Below, piece after piece: positions 59,739-64,000 of a stretch of 64,000 bases of DNA (its first letter is position 1; each line of letters starts with the position of its first letter). Made by a program: the position numbers and the translations under genes. The notes under the pieces were generated by a model that was given only the letters and a program-made list of their open reading frames with translations, ran no database searches and was not told the origin of the DNA. The DNA is from Terrimonas sp. (GTDB lineage: Bacteria > Bacteroidota > Bacteroidia > Chitinophagales > Chitinophagaceae), in contig WGMO01000003.1 in assembly GCA_016125075.1 (NCBI GenBank), positions 151,090-215,089 of the forward strand, in the 5' to 3' direction.

Positions 59739-62093
59739 ATGAGGCGCATCCAGTTATTTATTGTAGGCAACTTTATCCTGTTTACCGGTATTGCACAGAA
59801 CAAATTCACACTGAGCGGTTATATTAAAGACAGCCTATCAGGAGAATCCATTATCGGGGCCACGATCTCCGTCAATGGGCAGTCGAAAGGGGTGACCAGT
59901 AATTTGTATGGGTTTTATTCCCTTACACTTGATGAGGGCAGCTACTTACTAACGGTTTCCCATGTCTCTTATCAGCCAAAAGTTCTGGACCTGCTGTTTG
60001 AAAAGGATGCAGAACTGAATATTGGTATGATCCCCAAATCTGCGGTAGGTACCGAAGTGATCGTTTACAGTAAACGGCGAGATGCCAATGTCAAAAACGC
60101 CCAAATGGGCAGGGTGGATCTTTCGATAGAGCGGATCAGGAATATCCCGGCTTTTTTGGGAGAAGTAGACATCTTGAAAGCCATCCAGTTATTGCCAGGT
60201 GTCCGTAATGCCGGTGAAGGGAATGCAGGGTTTTATGTACGGGGAGGCGGTCCCGACCAAAATCTCATCATGCTGGATGATGCTGTTGTTTACAATACCG
60301 GGCACCTGTTCGGTTTTTTTTCCATCTTTAACTCCGATGCCATCAAGAATACCGCATTGATCAAGGGGGGGATGCCCGCTCAATACGGGGGCAGGCTTTC
60401 CTCGGTCCTGGATGTTACTATGAAGGATGGCAATTCTAATAAATTCCAGATGGATGGGGGTATTGGATTGATCGCTTCCCGTTTTTCGGTACAGGGGCCG
60501 ATCAAGAAAGAAAAGGCGTCCTTTATCCTATCTGCCAGGCGGACCTATGTTGATGCATTGGCGAAACCCTTTATTAAGAAATCCAGCGCCTTTTATGGTT
60601 CAGGATATTATTTCTATGACCTGAATGCCAAAATCAATTACCGCTTCTCTGAAAAAGACCGATTATACCTGAGTGGTTATTTTGGGCGGGATGTCTTCAA
60701 TTTCAACAATGCCAAGCGCTCTTTTAAATCCAATATACCCTGGGGAAACAGTACCGCCACCCTTCGGTGGAACCATGTTTTCAGCAAAAGATTATTCTCC
60801 AATACGACAGCGGTTTATAATGACTACAAATTTAAATTTGGTGCAGCCCAGAACAATTTCGAGGTTAACCTCAATTCGGGTATCAGGGATGCCAACCTGA
60901 AAATGGATTTTGATTATTACCCTTTGCCCCAGCATAAAATTAAATTCGGGGGGCTGTATACCTATCACCGGTTTACACCCAATGTGGTTTCTGGTCGCCA
61001 GGACTCAGTCGTCTTCAAACCCAATAATGAAGACAATAAATACGCCAATGAATATGCACTCTACGTACAGGATGACTGGGAGATCGGGGAAAAGTTCAAA
61101 CTGAATTATGGTATCCGGTATAGCGGCTTTATACAGGTGGGTCCTTATACCAAATACCGGAGGGATGCCGATGGCAATAAGCTTGACAGTACTGTTTATA
61201 AAGGGTTTGAAACCGTAAAGCCCTATGGTGGCCTGGAACCCCGTGTAACCCTTCGTTACGCATTGAATGATGAAACATCGGTCAAGGCGGCCATCACCAG
61301 GAACTACCAGTATATACACCTGGTAAGCAATTCGGGAAATACGCTCCCGACGGATCTCTGGGTTCCCAGTACCTATATTGTACAACCGCAGATCAGCTGG
61401 CAATATGCCGCAGGTTTCTTTAAAAATTTTAAAGATAACCAGTATGAGACCTCGGTCGAGGTCTATTACAAGGACATGAAAAACCAGATCGAATACCGCG
61501 AGGGCTATACCCCGGGCCTGGAAGACCCTGAAAGGGAATTTGTTTTTGGCAGGGGTTGGAGCTATGGTGCTGAATTTTTTGTGAACAAATCAAGGGGCAG
61601 GTTTACAGGTTGGGTAGGGTATACCTTATCATGGACCTGGCGGCAGTTTTCTGCCTTGAATAATGGTGAAAAATACCCGACCCGCTACGACAGAAGACAT
61701 GATATGAGCGTGGTGGCCAACTATGAGGTCAACAAGCGCTGGAAAATCGGTGGTGTTTTTGTTTATGGTACGGGCAATGCAACAACTTTCCCGGAAAGTT
61801 TTTATATCATCGACGGTGTCCTGACCCAGGAATACAGCAAATTGAACCAGTATCGCCTTGATGCTTATCACCGTCTTGATCTGGCGGCAACCTATACACC
61901 GGAACCGAAGAAAAAACGCAGGCTGCAGAGCTACTGGGTATTCAGTATCTATAATGTGTATAGTCGTCTCAATCCTTATTTCATATACTTCGACCAAACC
62001 GGTAGTCCCTATGACGGATCGCTCAAAGTGGAAGCCAGGCAGGTATCTTTATTCCCCATCTTACCGACTGTGACCTGGAATTTCAAATTTTAA
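59739..62093 (+). CDS. TonB-dependent receptor with carboxypeptidase-regulatory-like N-terminal domain
   Basis: FTLSGYIKDSLSGESIIGATISVNGQSKGVTSNLYGFYSLTL; plug LLPGVRNAGEGNAGFYVRGGGPDQNLIMLDDAVVYNTGHLFGFFSIFNSDAIKNTALIKGGMPAQYGGRLSSVLDV. Confidence 0.95.
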   Translation: MRRIQLFIVGNFILFTGIAQNKFTLSGYIKDSLSGESIIGATISVNGQSKGVTSNLYGFYSLTLDEGSYLLTVSHVSYQPKVLDLLFEKDAELNIGMIPKSAVGTEVIVYSKRRDANVKNAQMGRVDLSIERIRNIPAFLGEVDILKAIQLLPGVRNAGEGNAGFYVRGGGPDQNLIMLDDAVVYNTGHLFGFFSIFNSDAIKNTALIKGGMPAQYGGRLSSVLDVTMKDGNSNKFQMDGGIGLIASRFSVQGPIKKEKASFILSARRTYVDALAKPFIKKSSAFYGSGYYFYDLNAKINYRFSEKDRLYLSGYFGRDVFNFNNAKRSFKSNIPWGNSTATLRWNHVFSKRLFSNTTAVYNDYKFKFGAAQNNFEVNLNSGIRDANLKMDFDYYPLPQHKIKFGGLYTYHRFTPNVVSGRQDSVVFKPNNEDNKYANEYALYVQDDWEIGEKFKLNYGIRYSGFIQVGPYTKYRRDADGNKLDSTVYKGFETVKPYGGLEPRVTLRYALNDETSVKAAITRNYQYIHLVSNSGNTLPTDLWVPSTYIVQPQISWQYAAGFFKNFKDNQYETSVEVYYKDMKNQIEYREGYTPGLEDPEREFVFGRGWSYGAEFFVNKSRGRFTGWVGYTLSWTWRQFSALNNGEKYPTRYDRRHDMSVVANYEVNKRWKIGGVFVYGTGNATTFPESFYIIDGVLTQEYSKLNQYRLDAYHRLDLAATYTPEPKKKRRLQSYWVFSIYNVYSRLNPYFIYFDQTGSPYDGSLKVEARQVSLFPILPTVTWNFKF

Positions 62094-62254
62094 CCTTTTG
62101 CTTTTGTAGTAGGAGTCAAACATTAAGCGACTCGCAATGACTAGACCGGCCATCCAGAAAATATTCCATTTGTCGCGATACGATTGCAATAAGATTTTAA
62201 TCCCCACACTGATTGATAAAATACTTTAACTTTCAGGGACTAAAACTTCAAACC

Positions 62255-63841
62255 ATGCGACAGCTTTTTTCTTTTCTGCTTTTATTCGTGTTCATTTCAT
62301 TGTCCGCCCAAACTGAAAAATTGGATGTCACGGCGATGGATAAGATCAAAAAGGAAGGCCTGGACCATTCCAAAGTGATGGATATCGCCTTTCATCTTAC
62401 GGATATGAGCGGCCCCCGGTTAACAGCCTCTCCCGGGTTCATGCGGGCTGCTAATTGGGCAAAAGAAGAACTGGAAAAGATGGGTCTAAAAAATGCAAAA
62501 CTGGAACCCTGGGGAGATTTTGGGAAAGGCTGGGAACAAAAGAAATGTTATGTGGCCATGACCGCTCCTTATTATTTCCCAATTATTGCCCAGCCCCTTG
62601 CCTGGACCGGTAGTACACCGGGGGAAAATGAGATAAAAGGGGAGATCGTGTTGGTCAAAGCGGCAGATACAACTGAATTATTGCAATATGCCGGAAAACT
62701 TAAAGGAAAGATCGTGATGCAATGGAGTGATGCAGCGCTGGAGCCCTCTTTTGAACCCGATGGCAGCCGTTTTGATGAAGCTGCACTGGAAAAGATGGCG
62801 AATGCAGCCGGGCCCAGTGATGAACCCCGCGGTCAAAACAGGCAAAATGCCAATTCTGCGGAACAACAGGCAAGAATGAACCGGTTTCTGTTGCTAAGAC
62901 GCATGCGGGAACTCCTGGCCAATGAAAAACCAGGACTTATTTTACAAATGAGTGCCAGGGGAAATGACGGTACTATATTTGTCAGCAGCGGAGGTTCCTA
63001 TGTGAAAGATGCCCCGGAAGCGCCTGCAAGTGTAATGCTGTCGAGTGACGATTATCTCCGCATTCAAAGATTGATTGAGGCAGGTGAAAAGGTAATGTTG
63101 GAAGCCAATGTTAAGACCCGTTTTTATGATCAGGACATCAGGGGTTATAATGTAATTGCGGAAATTCCCGGAACAGACCCCCTTTTAAAAGATGAAATCG
63201 TCATGTTGGGAGGACACCTGGATAGCTGGCATGCCAGTACCGGGGCCACCGATAATGCTGCCGGATGTTCGGTAATGATGGAGGCCGTCAGGATACTATT
63301 GGTATCGGGACTTAAACCCAGGAGAACAATAAGGATCGCTTTGTGGAGTGGGGAGGAACAGGGTCTTTTCGGATCAAGGAATTATGTAAAAAATCATTTT
63401 GCCGACCCTTCCACCATGGAATTGAAACCGGAACATAAAAAAATTTCTGCCTATTATAACCTCGACAATGGTACCGGGAAAATCAGGGGTGTATACCTGC
63501 AGGGCAACAAAGATGTAAAGCCCATTTTTGCCGCCTGGCTTGAACCCTTTGCTACCATGGGTGCCAATACCCTGACGCTGAACAATACGGGCGGAACAGA
63601 CCACCTGTCATTTGATGCCGTGGGCATACCCGGTTTCCAGTTCATACAGGACCCGATAGAATATAATACCCGGACGCACCATACCAATATGGACAGCTAT
63701 GATCACCTGGTGGCCGATGACTTAAAACAGGCTTCAGTTATCGTGGCTGGATTTGTATACAATACGGCGCAACGTCAGGCAAAGATTCCCAGGAAGGAAT
63801 TACCAAAGCCCAGGGGTGCCAACCAGCAAAGAGGTTTTTAA
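62255..63841 (+). CDS. M28-family metallopeptidase (paralog of 27352-28911)
   Basis: IVMLGGHLDSWHASTGATDNAAGC, ALWSGEEQGLFGSRNYVKNHF, GTDHLSFDAVGIPGFQFIQDPIEYNTRTHHTNMDSYDHL; start revised to MRQLFSFLLLFVFISLSAQ. Confidence 0.94.
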   Translation: MRQLFSFLLLFVFISLSAQTEKLDVTAMDKIKKEGLDHSKVMDIAFHLTDMSGPRLTASPGFMRAANWAKEELEKMGLKNAKLEPWGDFGKGWEQKKCYVAMTAPYYFPIIAQPLAWTGSTPGENEIKGEIVLVKAADTTELLQYAGKLKGKIVMQWSDAALEPSFEPDGSRFDEAALEKMANAAGPSDEPRGQNRQNANSAEQQARMNRFLLLRRMRELLANEKPGLILQMSARGNDGTIFVSSGGSYVKDAPEAPASVMLSSDDYLRIQRLIEAGEKVMLEANVKTRFYDQDIRGYNVIAEIPGTDPLLKDEIVMLGGHLDSWHASTGATDNAAGCSVMMEAVRILLVSGLKPRRTIRIALWSGEEQGLFGSRNYVKNHFADPSTMELKPEHKKISAYYNLDNGTGKIRGVYLQGNKDVKPIFAAWLEPFATMGANTLTLNNTGGTDHLSFDAVGIPGFQFIQDPIEYNTRTHHTNMDSYDHLVADDLKQASVIVAGFVYNTAQRQAKIPRKELPKPRGANQQRGF

Positions 63842-63862
63842 GGATAAAACAATTCAGGCAGA

Positions 63863-63894
63863 AGAGGCTGTCCAAAAAGGGGCAGCCTCTTTCA
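63863..63894 (+). terminator. Rho-independent terminator after the M28 peptidase gene
   Basis: AGAGGCTGtCC-aaaaa-GGggCAGCCTCT followed by a T-rich tract. Confidence 0.75.
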
Positions 63895-64000
63895 GTTTTC
63901 AGGGTTGGTTTATTCACAATTGAACTGTATAAAAAGCGGTTGCAAAATGTTTATCAGTTTTTGAATTTTGCTGTATAAATTTTTTGTATGGCCAAGCCCC

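Noticed and set aside
63900-64000. Possible start of a next gene at about 63989 (ATGGCCAAGCCCC)
   Set aside because: Only four codons are visible before the window end; not enough to support a call.
1-64000. CRISPR array, prophage, transposon or toxin-antitoxin/defence island
   Set aside because: I found no regularly spaced repeats, transposase/integrase motifs, phage structural genes, or recognisable defence or toxin-antitoxin pairs; the window reads as core chromosome.

Overview
The window is ordinary-looking Bacteroidota chromosome, most likely Chitinophagaceae-like judging from SusC/SusD, T9SS sorting domains, TAnnTTTG promoter boxes and gene content. It is densely packed with about 50 protein-coding genes and one tRNA-Arg(TCT). 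I found no CRISPR array, prophage, transposase or integrated element.

Recognisable modules:
- ychF, and a SpmA/SpmB-type fusion.
- A SusC/SusD/DUF4397 set with a DeoR regulator upstream.
- An outer-membrane biogenesis block: OstA/LptA-like, MlaD/MCE, N-acetylmuramoyl-L-alanine amidase, LptD, PlsC.
- ung next to tRNA-Arg.
- A histidine-degradation set (hutH, hutU, hutI, ftcD, hutG) spread over about 36 kb and apparently encoding two alternative formiminoglutamate routes.
- Two M28 peptidase paralogs.
- T9SS-exported surface proteins, one with a SUEL-type lectin domain and one a repeat mosaic.

The observations most worth following up:
- A MurC-like ligase with altered signature motifs, 3 nt upstream of hutI.
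- A clean one-base frameshift in a DUF1415 gene.
- FtcD and HutG side by side.
- A GATC-rich inverted repeat upstream of the lectin gene.
- A recurrent TAnnTTTG box placed very close to start codons.
- A gene remnant at about 37.5 kb.

I did not find convincing evidence of a wholly new multi-gene system. All family calls come from reading motifs by eye; no database searches were run.
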